In this document: positions 21,431 to 31,599 of the stretch, piece after piece | How the letters are laid out: each line of letters begins with the position of its first letter | Position numbering within the stretch: position 1 is the first letter of the stretch | Source of the DNA: Dactylis glomerata | Lineage: Eukaryota > Streptophyta > Magnoliopsida > Poales > Poaceae | DNA length: 64,000 nt | Direction: 5' to 3' | NCBI GenBank assembly: GCA_007115705.1 | Contig: QXEO01001810.1 | Span: 372,001-436,000 of the forward strand | Translations under genes and position numbers: made by a program | Notes under the pieces: model-generated | Databases searched by the model: none | What the model was told of the DNA's origin: nothing | Seen by the model: only the letters and a program-made list of their open reading frames with translations

Positions 21431-22565
21431 TGAAAGAGCATTTCCCGCCTAATTGATTTTGGCATTTGTTAACAATACATTATCTATTAATGTCGTGATT
21501 ATGCTTTGCAGGATTTTATTATATTCTTGCACAAGATATTGGGTTTCCTATGTTACACTTGATAATTATCATTACCCAAAGGAAATTATTGAGGAAATGG
21601 TGCTAATATGCTCTGGGAGAAGTTTCATATGAAGGTTGGCCAGGAAGGCCGGCTTTAGCCGGTCCCCAGACCGGCTATAGCCGGACTGGCTGGTTTCGGA
21701 AGAAGCTCTGCGCCTCTGGACTAACCCGGCTATTTGTCCGGCTATTTCCGGCAGGGCCGGATTTTTCAGACCGGCTATAGCCGGTGTGGAGGCCGGCTTT
21801 AGCCGGACTTTTCTGGCAGGCAACGGTCTGATTTTTGGGGGGGTATAAATACCCCCACCTTCTTCCCCAATGAGCAGCTCGTCCAAGAAAGAAGAACACC
21901 ATTATTTTGAGCCACCAAATCAACTAGATCTCCTCCCTCAACCCACCAAAGCTCTTGATCTTTGGAGAATCGAAGGAGAAGACCATCATCTACATCCTCA
22001 CCGAAGCGATTTGATTTCCCCTCTCATTTGCTTGAGGGCCCTTGTGTCTTGGGTTCCCTTGTGTCCCAAGACCTTGTTTGTGTATTTGATATCTTGCTAC
22101 TTGTTGTTTGACAGCATTGTGTTGTGCTTGGGAGCCTCCAATTCGGTTGTGGATGCGTGCCCCAAGATTGTAAAGGCCGGTTCCGCCTTGAGGAATCCCT
22201 TAGTGGAAAGTGAGCTAGGCCTTTGTGGCGGAAGCTTGCACCGGAGAATAGGGTGAGCCTTTGTGGCGTTGGTTAGGCCTTTGTGGCAACCACACCCCTC
22301 CAACGTAGACGTACTTCCCCTAAAAAGGAAGGAACTACGGGAATTACATCCGTGTCTCCGTGTGCTCCACTCTCGGTTACCTCTATCCTTTATTGCCTTT
22401 ATATCTTGTATCTTGCTTAGCTTGCTAGTTGTCATATAGGTAAATTCACCTTAGTTGCATATCTGGAGAATTTACCTTTTGTGTCAAGCCTAAATTGAAA
22501 AAGTATTAAAATTTGAGTAGCACCTATTCACCCCCCCCCCTCTAGGTGCCCTTACGATCCGTTCA
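21431..22565 (+). repeat. Copia 5' LTR, 1135 bp
   Basis: This has TG...CA ends and matches 31600-32196 plus 35220-35798. It contains a cluster of CCGGCTNTAGCCGG palindromes upstream of the TATA box and a 10-C run just before the end. Confidence 0.96.
21844..21851 (+). promoter_or_regulatory. Copia LTR TATA box (TATAAATA)
   Basis: The TATA box lies at the centre of a short palindrome, GGGGGTAT-AA-ATACCCCC. It is about 20-200 bp downstream of the CCGGCTNTAGCCGG repeat cluster and well before the LTR end, as expected for the U3/R border. The same arrangement is in the 3' LTR near 32054. Confidence 0.75.
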
Positions 22566-22567
22566 AT

Positions 22568-22579
22568 TGGTATCAGAGC
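22568..22579 (+). other. Copia primer-binding site (TGGTATCAGAGC)
   Basis: This is the standard complement to the 3' end of plant initiator tRNA-Met, two bases after the 5' LTR end. Confidence 0.95.
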
Positions 22580-22614
22580 CTCGGCTCTTAATTCGGGCTT
22601 AACCGCCTAAGAGT

Positions 22615-25086
22615 ATGGATCCTCCACCTAAAGAGGGCTCGGGTCAAGTCTCTATGGATGAGTTCAAATCTTTGGAATCATCCATGACTTCCATGACATC
22701 TCAAATAAGTGAGTTGCGTGAAATGATAGCGCAACTCATGCAAGCTAAAACAACTAATGCTTCTCCACCTCCGGAAAAACCCGCTACTCCACAAGTGGAG
22801 AATGTGGGGATAGATGAGGAGGGTGCCGCCAAAAATAGCGATGCTAAGTCTTCCACCAAGGACGACGGGAAAGGTGAATACCCACATTGGTATTCACCCG
22901 ACCCGCCGGTTCCTCATCCTCATATTAACCATAGAGGTGATCCGCCTAAGCTTGATGCATTAAACTTTGGTCAATGGCAATATCAAATGATCTCTCATAT
23001 GCGCAGTTCTTGCATTGAGCTTTGGAGGATTGTTGAAGAAGGATTCAAGGCCATGGATCCCACCAACATGACAAGAAGAGAGACGGTCAATAGTCAACTC
23101 AATGCCACCGCTCTCCACATGATTCAAGTCGCCGTTGGGCCCAAGGACTTGCCTCACATCCAACATTTCTCCACCGCCAAAGAAGCTTGGCAAGGACTCT
23201 CCGACGTCTTTGTTGGCAATGAGAGCATGAAGAAAACAAGATATATTGCCTTCTCAAATCAAGCGGAGGGTTTCTTCATGATGGATGGTGAGGATCATCA
23301 AGAGATGTATAGAAGACTCAAGGCTATTGCTACCACCTTCAAGAACCTCGGTGCTCACCATATTGATGATGAGTGGATCAAGATGAAGTACATTCTTGCT
23401 CTCACTCCATATGAGCCCGCGGATGTGAAGAGTGTTCAAGGAAAACACAACTTCAATGAGATGACCTCCAATCAAGTGATGCAAGAGATTCAAGCCTACA
23501 AGGTGTCCGCACAAAATGCGGAAGATGCTCGTGCTCGTGCCATAGGAATGCAAAGAAGCTCCAATCTTGCATTAAAAGCTTGTGTGGTTGAGAAAGAGCT
23601 TCCACTTCAAGCAAGCATGGAAGTGAGGCTTGAAATGTGTCCCGAGGACATAAGACATGAGTACAATGAGCACATGGCCTTCTATGGAAAAACCTTTTGG
23701 GTTGATCCACACAAGGCTAAAGAAGACAATCAAAGAAGAAGCAAGTCAAGTGGCTATCAAAGAAATGACAACAATGGTCAAAGGGTGAGGACTTGCTACA
23801 ATTGCAATGATAGATTTCACTTTGTTGCCGAGTGCCCTTATGAGAAGAGAGAAGACCATGGTGGAAAGCTCATCTTCAAAAGCAAGACCAAGTCACCATC
23901 CAAGAAGCCATTTGTGAAGAAGGGTGGACCAAAGAAGAAACAACCAAAGTTTGTGTTCTTGACTCAAGAAGAGTACTCCGCAAGTGAGAGTGATGAAGAA
24001 GAAACCACAACTAGTGAGATGGCCGCAATGGCAACCACCTCCACTTCCTCCACATCACTCTTTGAATCCCCCAATGAGGACTCTCTTCTCAAGAACGTCA
24101 AGTGCCTTATGGCCAAGTCTTCCGAGGTATCACCCACATCTTTCTCTTCCTCTAAGAAAAATGATGCTTCCTTGAATGATCTTGCTAGTATTAGAGTAAA
24201 GGAAGAAATTGTTGCTTTTGATGATTATGTGTCTAGTGTAGATGGTGTTCACAAGCTTCACTTTGAACGTCTATTGAGCCAATATGGTAAAACTCTTGAA
24301 AAACTAGATGAACAAATGAGGCTTGAAAAAGAATATGCTCAAGATATTGCCTCACTAACCGAGTCTCTTGAAGAAGAGCAAGAGGAACGAGCAACTCTTG
24401 AAGAGAAGCTTGATTCCATTGAGGAAGCTAATAATGAAGTTGTTTCCAAACTCATTAAAGAGCGAGATCATGCTCATGCTAAAGTAAAAATGCTTAAAAA
24501 GGAAAAGATTGAATTTGGTGTTGGTCATGATATACTTGTTAAGGATTTAGAAGATCTTGACAAGGCTCACAAGGCCTTGAAAAGTGAACACTCTATTCTT
24601 ACCAAGTCACATGAACAACTTCAAATTCAATTGACTAAGAATAATGTGCCTAGTTCTTCTACTTCTACTTGTGATCATGCAAATGTTATTGAAGAAAATG
24701 CTAGGTTGAAAGATGAGCTTGCCAAATCCTCCATTCCCATAGGTGAGAAAAACTTGAATGACCTTTTGAGTAAGCAAAAGGCATTTGGTGATAAAACGGG
24801 GATTGGCTTTGTCTCAAAGAAGAAGAAGAAGAACAACAAGGAAAAGAAGGCCAAGCCCGCACAAGCAAAGAAGGATCCTATTGTGGGTGGCAAAGCCACT
24901 CATGATGATCATGCGGGAATTGCTAACCCTCACTATGTTTTATTTCGTGATTATTATGGTGATGTTTATGCAAAATATGTTGGTCCAAATGATGGTTATG
25001 TTGCTTGGTCTATTTGGGTTCCAAAGACCCTTGTTGCTAACAAAAGAGGACCCATTGAAAAAGGGGGACCTAAAACCAAGCAATGA
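22615..25086 (+). CDS. Copia gag polyprotein, 823 aa
   Basis: This starts MDPPPKEGSGQV, 36 nt after the PBS. The capsid region (about residues 105-330) has the Copia gag pattern (LNFGQWQYQMISHMRSS...WRIVEEGF; AKEAWQGLSDVF). A CCHC zinc knuckle, CYNCNDRFHFVAEC (CX2CX4HX4C), is near residue 400. A long, coiled-coil-rich tail (about 530-720) and a lysine-rich end follow; the large size is typical of the SIRE/Maximus lineage. The frame ends TGA at 25084-25086, ten bases before pol in a different frame. Gag forms the virus-like particle. The frame is undamaged, consistent with a young insertion. Confidence 0.93.
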   Translation: MDPPPKEGSGQVSMDEFKSLESSMTSMTSQISELREMIAQLMQAKTTNASPPPEKPATPQVENVGIDEEGAAKNSDAKSSTKDDGKGEYPHWYSPDPPVPHPHINHRGDPPKLDALNFGQWQYQMISHMRSSCIELWRIVEEGFKAMDPTNMTRRETVNSQLNATALHMIQVAVGPKDLPHIQHFSTAKEAWQGLSDVFVGNESMKKTRYIAFSNQAEGFFMMDGEDHQEMYRRLKAIATTFKNLGAHHIDDEWIKMKYILALTPYEPADVKSVQGKHNFNEMTSNQVMQEIQAYKVSAQNAEDARARAIGMQRSSNLALKACVVEKELPLQASMEVRLEMCPEDIRHEYNEHMAFYGKTFWVDPHKAKEDNQRRSKSSGYQRNDNNGQRVRTCYNCNDRFHFVAECPYEKREDHGGKLIFKSKTKSPSKKPFVKKGGPKKKQPKFVFLTQEEYSASESDEEETTTSEMAAMATTSTSSTSLFESPNEDSLLKNVKCLMAKSSEVSPTSFSSSKKNDASLNDLASIRVKEEIVAFDDYVSSVDGVHKLHFERLLSQYGKTLEKLDEQMRLEKEYAQDIASLTESLEEEQEERATLEEKLDSIEEANNEVVSKLIKERDHAHAKVKMLKKEKIEFGVGHDILVKDLEDLDKAHKALKSEHSILTKSHEQLQIQLTKNNVPSSSTSTCDHANVIEENARLKDELAKSSIPIGEKNLNDLLSKQKAFGDKTGIGFVSKKKKKNNKEKKAKPAQAKKDPIVGGKATHDDHAGIANPHYVLFRDYYGDVYAKYVGPNDGYVAWSIWVPKTLVANKRGPIEKGGPKTKQ

Positions 25087-25096
25087 TCTCTTGTAG

Positions 25097-28000
25097 GACT
25101 ATGCTTCCGGTGGATCAAAATGGGTGCTTGATAGTGGATGCACAAGTCATATGACCGGAAGCAAGGAGATTATGACGGAGATGAGACCTAATGACAACCA
25201 CATAACCGTCACTTATGGAGACATGTCACAATCCGAGGTATTGGGTCTTGGCAAGGTGGTGGTCGCACCGGATATTTCCCTTGTGGACGTCATGCTTGTT
25301 GAGACCCTAGGTTACAATTTACTTTCAGTTCGTGCACTTGGTAAGATGGGCTTTGCCGTCTTCATTGATAATGAAATTGTGGTACTCTTGTGGAGCAAGT
25401 CTCTAAAGGTCGCTTTTGTTGGGCACATTGAAAATAACTTGTATGTGGTGGACTTCTCGGGGAAAACCACTACAAGTGCAATGTGTTTATTTGGAAAGGC
25501 CGATGTGGGTTGGCTTTGGCATCGCCGACTAGCCCATGTCAATATGAGAACTTTGCAAAGCCTTCACAAGGGTGGCCACATACTCGGACTAAAAGAGAAT
25601 GTTTCTTTTGCCAAAGATTGTGTTTGCAGGGCTTGCATTCTAGGAAAAATGCATGATTCTCCCCACCCAAGCAAGACTATCATTTCTTCCAAGAGGATCT
25701 TGGAGCTTCTTCATGTGGATCTTTTTGGTCCTCCCTCTCATGCAAGTCTTGGTGGGAAGAAATATTGTTTGGTGATTGTTGATGACTATTCAAGATATAC
25801 TTGGGTCTACTTCTTCAAGCTTAAGAGTGAGACTCAACAAACCGTCATCGACTTTGCCAAGGAAGTTGAACATCAAAATGGGCAAACTATTTTGGCAATT
25901 AGAAGTGACAATGGCTCGGAGTTCAAGAACTACACCTTAAATGGATTTCTTAGTGATGAGGGGATTCGTCATCAATATTCCGCTGCATACACCCCTCAAC
26001 AAAATGGTATAGCCGAAAGGAAGAACCGGACTCTTATGGATATGGCTAGGTCCATGTTGGCGGAGTTTAAGTCTCCATACAACTTTTGGGCCAAAGCTAT
26101 CTCTACGGCTTGTCATTCTTCAAACCGGCTCTTTCTCCGCAAAGGCCTAAACAAGACTCCATATGAAATACTCACCGGAAGCAAGCCCAACATCTCCTAC
26201 TACCGGGTTTTTGGGTGTAAGTGTTTCTTTCAAAGAAAAGGAGTTCGTTTAGGTAAATTTGATCCGAAAGCAATAGAAGGTATTTTTGTTGGTTATGGTG
26301 CCGAATCCCACACTTATAGAGTCTTCAACAAGTCCACCGGACGTGTTGAAGAATCTTGTAGTGTGGTATTCGAAGAGAATGACGGCTCCCAAGGGGGGCG
26401 AGATGTTGTTTCTTGTGGTGTAGATGATGAAATACCTCGAGAAGCCATAGGAAGAATGGGCGTGGGATTTTTCCGCCCCATTGAGGGACACCTTGTGGCG
26501 GACCGAGAAGGACTATGCTCTACTCAAGTGGAGCCTTCATCTTCACAAGCTCAACAAGCCTCTCCCAAGGAAGCAACTAATGCACCAACTGAACAACAAG
26601 ACAAGGACCTTCATGAAGAAGAAGGGGCACCACCATCCTCTCCGGTTATCTCAACCGCCCCCAATTCTTCACAAGACCAAGATCAACCTACTCATGAAGA
26701 TAATGATGATCAAGGTCAATTTGATGGTCAAGACGGGGACCAAAATGATCAAGATGATCAAGTGACTCCTCCAAGGTCAAATGAGGAGATCGAAGCCCGT
26801 CGCAAGAAAAGAGTTGAAAGGGATTTGGAACTTAAAGGTCATACCCTTGAGAGGGTTATTGGAGATTTAAGGAGCAAAGTGTCAACCCGGAGGCAATTGG
26901 CACAATTTAGCTCTCATCATGCTTATATCTCCATGGTTGAACCCAAGAAAGTGTTTGAAGCTCTTGAAGATCCGAATTGGTTGGATGCTATGCATGAAGA
27001 ACTCAACAACTTCAAGCGCAATAAGGTATGGGTGTTAGTGGAGAAGCCAAAGGAGTGCCGCAATGTGATTGGCACAAAGTGGATATTCAAGAACAAGCAA
27101 GATGAGCATGGAATTGTTGTGAGGAACAAGGCTAGATTGGTTGCTCAAGGTTTCTCTCAATTGGAAGGAATTGACTTTGGAGAAACTTATGCTCCCGTGG
27201 CTCGACTTGAGTCCATCCGTATCCTTCTTGCATATGCCACTCATCATAATTTTAAGTTGCAACAAATGGATGTTAAGAGTGCATTTCTTAATGGTCCATT
27301 GAAAGAGGAAGTGTATGTTAAGCAACCCCCGGGGTTTGAGGATCTCAACTTTCCTAACCATGTCTACAAACTCCATAAGGCACTCTATGGCCTTAAAGAA
27401 GCCCCACGTGCGTGGTATGAGCACCTTAGGGAGTTGTTGTTAGACCGTGGGTTTGAAGTTGGGCAAATCGACCCCACTCTTTTTACTAAGAGGGTCAATG
27501 GGGAGCTTTTTGTATGCCAACTATATGTTGATGATATTATCTTTGGCTCTACTAACAAAGCTTTTAATGATGAATTTTCAAAGCTTATGACCGATAGGTT
27601 CGAGATGTCTATGATGGGCGAAATGAAGTTCTTTCTTGGTTTTAAAATCAAGCAATTGAAAGAAGGGACTTTCATTTATCAAGCCAAATATGTCCAAGAC
27701 ATGCTCAAGAGGTTCAAGATGAAGGAACTAAATGGGACCGCCACACCAATGGCCACAAAATGTCATCTTGAACTTGATCCCAATGGTAAAGATGTGGATC
27801 AAAAGGTATACCGTTCTATGATCGGTTCTTTGCTTTACCTTTGCGCATCTAGGCCCGATATTGTGTTGAGTGTAGGTGTGTGTGCAAGGTATCAAGCCGC
27901 TCCTAAAGAAAGCCACCTTATGGCGGTTAAGAGAATCTTTCGATATTTGGTTCATACCCCAACTTATGGGCTTTGGTATCCCAAAGGCTCGGATTTCTCT

Positions 28001-28477
28001 CTTTGTGGCTTCACGGATTCGGATTGGGCCGGTGACAAGGATGATAGGAAATCAACCTCCGGAGCTTGCCAATTTCTTGGTAGGTCTTTGGTGTGTTGGT
28101 CTTCTAAGAAGCAAAATTGTATATCTCTCTCCACCGCCGAAGCAGAATATATTGCCGCCGCAAGTGGATGCACTCAATTGTTGTGGATGAGGCAAACTTT
28201 AAAGGAATATGGTGTCAATTGTGACAAAGTGCCTCTTTTATGTGACAATGAGAGTGCTATCAAGATAGCCTATAATCCGGTGCAACATTCAAGAACCAAG
28301 CATATTGAGATCAGGAATCATTTTATTAGAGATCATGTTGCCCGTGGTGATATTGAGCTTGCATATGTAAGCACCAAGGATCAACTTGCCGATATATTCA
28401 CGAAGCCCCTTGATGAAGCAAGATTTGGATATTTGTGGAATGAGCTAAATATCATTGATTCAAGGAGTGTGGCTTGA
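25097..28477 (+). CDS. Copia pol polyprotein: protease, integrase, reverse transcriptase, RNase H
   Basis: The open frame begins after TAG 25094-25096 with DYASGGSKWVLDSG. Order: aspartic protease (LDSGCTSHMTG, about 10 residues in), zinc-binding pre-integrase (H-X-H...CRAC), and integrase core (DLFGP, VDDYSRYTWVYFF, RSDNGSEF, QQNGIAERKNRTL). RT follows (QQMDVKSAFLNG, LYGLKEAPRAWYEHL, YVDD at 27524-27535), then RNase H (GFTDSDWAGD, STAEAEYIAAA). It lies +1 to gag, with a TAG just upstream of the protease in its own frame. Expression therefore needs frameshifting or readthrough, or the gag end has a small indel. There is no internal stop over about 1120 codons. Confidence 0.95.
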   Translation, partial: DYASGGSKWVLDSGCTSHMTGSKEIMTEMRPNDNHITVTYGDMSQSEVLGLGKVVVAPDISLVDVMLVETLGYNLLSVRALGKMGFAVFIDNEIVVLLWSKSLKVAFVGHIENNLYVVDFSGKTTTSAMCLFGKADVGWLWHRRLAHVNMRTLQSLHKGGHILGLKENVSFAKDCVCRACILGKMHDSPHPSKTIISSKRILELLHVDLFGPPSHASLGGKKYCLVIVDDYSRYTWVYFFKLKSETQQTVIDFAKEVEHQNGQTILAIRSDNGSEFKNYTLNGFLSDEGIRHQYSAAYTPQQNGIAERKNRTLMDMARSMLAEFKSPYNFWAKAISTACHSSNRLFLRKGLNKTPYEILTGSKPNISYYRVFGCKCFFQRKGVRLGKFDPKAIEGIFVGYGAESHTYRVFNKSTGRVEESCSVVFEENDGSQGGRDVVSCGVDDEIPREAIGRMGVGFFRPIEGHLVADREGLCSTQVEPSSSQAQQASPKEATNAPTEQQDKDLHEEEGAPPSSPVISTAPNSSQDQDQPTHEDNDDQGQFDGQDGDQNDQDDQVTPPRSNEEIEARRKKRVERDLELKGHTLERVIGDLRSKVSTRRQLAQFSSHHAYISMVEPKKVFEALEDPNWLDAMHEELNNFKRNKVWVLVEKPKECRNVIGTKWIFKNKQDEHGIVVRNKARLVAQGFSQLEGIDFGETYAPVARLESIRILLAYATHHNFKLQQMDVKSAFLNGPLKEEVYVKQPPGFEDLNFPNHVYKLHKALYGLKEAPRAWYEHLRELLLDRGFEVGQIDPTLFTKRVNGELFVCQLYVDDIIFGSTNKAFNDEFSKLMTDRFEMSMMGEMKFFLGFKIKQLKEGTFIYQAKYVQDMLKRFKMKELNGTATPMATKCHLELDPNGKDVDQKVYRSMIGSLLYLCASRPDIVLSVGVCARYQAAPKESHLMAVKRIFRYLVHTPTYGLWYPKGSDFSLCGFTDSDWAGDKDDRKSTSGACQFLGRSLVCWSSKKQNCISLSTAEAEYIAAASGCTQLLWMRQTLKEYGVNCDKVPLLCDNESAIKIAYNPVQHSRTKHIEIRNHFIRDHVARGDIELAYVSTKDQLADIFTKPLDEARFGYLWNELNIIDSRSVA

Positions 28478-28533
28478 GCATCTTGCAAATACACCTATTC
28501 TTCAATACTTGTTTGGTTTAGGTGTGGGCATGG

Positions 28534-28545
28534 AGATAGGGGGAG
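28534..28545 (+). other. PPT-like tract directly after pol
   Basis: AGATAGGGGGAG lies about 57 bp after the pol stop. The same AGGGGGAG core recurs at 31166-31172, 31452-31459 and 31519-31526, and as the likely functional PPT next to the 3' LTR. This suggests that the extra ORF sits between duplicated PPTs. Confidence 0.6.
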
Positions 28546-28972
28546 TGCAGTCCTAATCAATTGGGCTATCCCCCCCATAATGCCGATAGTAACAAAATTG
28601 TTCTCTTTCTATCATTTTTGTGATATATGAGTTTCAATGACGAGTATTGGTTATGGACCCAAGATATATCTTCGCGGTCCAATGCCATAACACTCATACA
28701 TGGTGGCCTCGGCCACCGACCTCTTCTTTTTGAAGAGTTGATTCCTTGCAAATTCTATTTGAGTTTATTGAACTTTTTCGTCATTGTCTCTATCCTTGAA
28801 ATGGGAAGGCACTTGCATTGGATTTTCCAAAGATTTCTTGTGTTTGCAATGCCAAGTGCCGAGAACCACTCCATGCATGTTTTCTATCCTAAGCCCACTT
28901 ATCTAAAGCCAAAGCATCCTATCTTGCATGCCAGAATTCTCTTCAAACTGAATCTATCCATTTTACCCCATC

Positions 28973-29053
28973 TAGACCGGCTTTAGCCGGTCTGTCACCG
29001 GAAATAGCCGGTGTTCGGCTTTAGCCGGGCTCCCCGGCTATAGCCGGCCTGGG
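28973..29053. repeat. Palindromic CCGGCTNTAGCCGG cluster, upstream of the third ORF
   Basis: Consecutive motifs CCGGCTTTAGCCGG, CCGGAAATAGCCGG, TCGGCTTTAGCCGG and CCGGCTATAGCCGG are separated by 4-10 bp. The same family occurs in both LTRs and again at 29418-29500. Each is a 4-6 bp-arm palindrome with CCGG ends. Confidence 0.85.
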
Positions 29054-29224
29054 GTTTTCGAGCCCAAATCATAAGGCCGTGGGGGTGAGGGTTTCCTCAG
29101 TTATCCCCCACGCCTATCTCTGCTCGAGCTCCTCCTCCCTTGGACCCGCCGCCGCCGTCACCCGCCTCTCCTCCGGCCGCCGGAGCCCCCTCCTCGGCCG
29201 GTCATCCTCTCCGGCGCCCTCCCC

Positions 29225-31124
29225 ATGGACCAGGGTACCCCCTACTCTCTCCTCTCTCTCTCCCTAGGTCTCCCTAGGGTTAGGGTTAGTTGATTTTGTG
29301 GTACTTTGTTGTTCATCTGGGAATGTTTGGATTCATGATTCCTCCTGCATTGCATAGATTGAAAACACCTGACTAGTTTTGGTGGCCTACTCCTGAGATT
29401 TCGTTTTTGCTCATCTGGTCCGGCTAAAGCCGGTGTCAGACCGGCTATTGCCGGCCTGACCGGCTAAAGCCGGCCTGAGACCGGAAATAGCCGGTGTAGA
29501 TCACCAAGTACTGTCATCATGCTTTTTCCTTTTGTGCTATTGCTCTTTGATCCTCTGGCATGCATGCTCATCCTATATGCTATCTACCTATGTGATGTTT
29601 GCAGGTGGTTCTCGACCCAAGCGGTCTCGCTATGTTGATCCCTCTCTTGCCCGCCGTCAAGAACATCACGATGCTCGTTTGACCGCTGCTATGAAGAAGA
29701 AGAGATTGGAAGAACGCAAGAAGAGATCGCTGTTTGCTAACATTGGTGATCTCAAAAAGTTGTCCAAGCAAGAGTACCGTGAGTTCCGTGAACAGAAGTT
29801 CTATGCCTTGCCAAGGGACATTGACAGTGGTTCCTTCTACCGGTCAGAGCATCAGAGGATCTATGAGCAGGTGTATGAGACCATGAGCACAAAGGTTTGC
29901 CCCATGAAGTTCACCAACATTGCAGCGTTGTCCAGGGATGAGTACTTTGCTGATGCTCTCTGGGTCACTCAGAAGTTGGGTTTGCACAAGTTGATGGTAT
30001 TCCGACAAGACTATAATCCTCGTTTGATCCAGCAGTTCTTTGCCACTTTGGAGTTTGACACTAGGGATGAGGTTGGGTTCACTTGGATGTCAGGTGAAGT
30101 GAGGAAGAGCTCTACCATCTCTCGCTTTGGGCAGCTTTTGGGCTATAGGTTTGATGGCATCCATCGACCTAGAGGTGCCCGTTTGCATCTTGACACCACA
30201 GAGTACAACAAGAGGAAGATCCAGTGTCTCTATGGTCCCGGGGGCAGAGCGGGAGAGACTGCAAATCTCCTTCCCCTCTATGATATTCTGCTTCGGATGT
30301 TTCGTGCCAACATTGCTCCAAGTGGGGGCAACAATGATTCTATCAGAGGTGGACTTGTGCATCTACTCCACCATGCTCGTCTTGTCTTCGAGGCCGGAAG
30401 TGAGTGTGAAGGGATGGAGCTCGATGTGATGTACTTCATCTTCATGGAGATGAAGATTGCTATGCTTGATAGGAAGATCCCTCCTTATGCTCCATTTATC
30501 ATGAGGCTCATCATTGACAGAGGCATTGAAGGAGACTTTGAGATTGAGCAAGATTTGCTTGATGAAGAGTTGGAAGTGCACAAGCCCAACAAGCTCTACA
30601 AGAAGACCGCTCATTTGGTGTCTAGCACCTCAAGTGCTTATCCCTCTTCGAGTGATGTGTTGGGTGGCAACCGCTATGCTAGTGGTTCTAGGAGGAAGAA
30701 TGCGGATCCACCAAGTGGTGGAATGGGTCAAGAGATGAAGAAGCTCAAGTGGTGGCAAAGGGCTTTGTTTTGCATGAACAATGATGTGCGTCAAACTCAA
30801 TACAAGGACTATGTGGACCGCAAGCACATTCACAAGAAGCAAAGGGATTTGGATGCTCGTTTGAGGGCTGTGGAGAAGGTCAAAAGTGCTAGCCATGAAG
30901 AAGAGTCCCAAGAGCAAGATCTATCCGAGGACACTTTTTCTTTTGGCAAGTGGAATGAGGGCTCATCTTTTGATTGGAAAGAGCTAGCCGAAGTCACGTC
31001 CAAGGGCAAGGAAGCCATTGATGAAGAAGATGAAGAAGGAGATGGAGATGATGATGAAGAGGAAGAAGATGATGACCAAGAAGATGATGAGGATGATGAG
31101 GACTTTGATGACATTGAGGAGTGA
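29225..31124 (+). CDS. Third ORF of the Copia element, probably spliced; PF20167-like domain
   Basis: The main frame (29605-31124) encodes GGSRPKRSRYVDPSLARRQ... and an all-alpha domain (FWVTQ-like ALWVTQKLGLHKLMVFRQDY...IQQFFATLEFD...FTWMSGEVRKSSTISRFGQLLGY). This resembles the putative plant transposon protein family PF20167/ATHILA ORF1. A basic segment and a long Asp/Glu tail end it at TGA 31122-31124. I propose exon 1 at 29225-29234 (ATGGACCAGG) with a GT-AG intron 29235-29604. The join keeps the frame (MDQGGSRPKR). The region before the ATG is GC-rich and leader-like, unlike the rest of the AT-rich element, suggesting capture from a host gene. SIRE elements carry an extra ORF (often called env-like) at this place. 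No signal peptide or membrane segment is seen in the spliced product. Confidence 0.7.
29418..29500. repeat. Palindromic CCGGCTNTAGCCGG cluster inside the proposed intron
   Basis: CCGGCTAAAGCCGG, CCGGCTATTGCCGG, CCGGCTAAAGCCGG and CCGGAAATAGCCGG follow each other within about 80 bp. They lie about 100 bp before the proposed splice acceptor at 29604. Confidence 0.8.
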
Positions 31125-31585
31125 TCTCGTGTTGTTGTCTCCCTTTTTGGCGTCTTGATGCCAAAGGGGGAGAAAGTCCTATTTGCATGTGTTTCCATTT
31201 GGATTTGTGGTTTTCCATTTGGATTTGGTTGGGTCACAAGCTCTTATATCGTGTGCTTGCTCGCTTGTGTCCCATGATTGAACTTATCATCTACTACTAT
31301 GTGTTAAACTATATGCTTATTATGTGTAGTCGAACTTATGATTATCGTTATTGATCCTACTTGCTATATCTTGTCATATTATATGTTTGTTGATTATGTG
31401 CTATTGAATTATCATATATCTTGTGCACATATGGATCACTTTATAAAATCTAGGGGGAGTTCTTATTGTTGATGTGTCTTTGTATTCAAATACAAAACTT
31501 AAAATAAGGCACATAGCAAGGGGGAGCTCCGTCTATATTTTATATCGTTTGAAACATGCAAAATTATGTATTGTCATCAAACACC

Positions 31586-31598
31586 AAAAAGGGGGAGA
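31586..31598 (+). other. Copia polypurine tract at the 3' LTR
   Basis: AAAAAGGGGGAGA lies immediately before the 3' LTR start at 31600, the expected place for plus-strand priming. Confidence 0.9.
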
Positions 31599-31599
31599 T

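Noticed and set aside
29270..29292. Telomere-like TAGGGTTAGGG
   Set aside because: Only two to three units; part of the GC-rich leader/intron of the third ORF and common near plant gene starts.
29532..29604. Start of the third ORF at 29532 (MCYCSLILWHACSS) with a hydrophobic, signal-peptide-like N-terminus
   Set aside because: The segment is better explained as intron before a TTTGCAG acceptor; the spliced frame from ATG 29225 avoids it.
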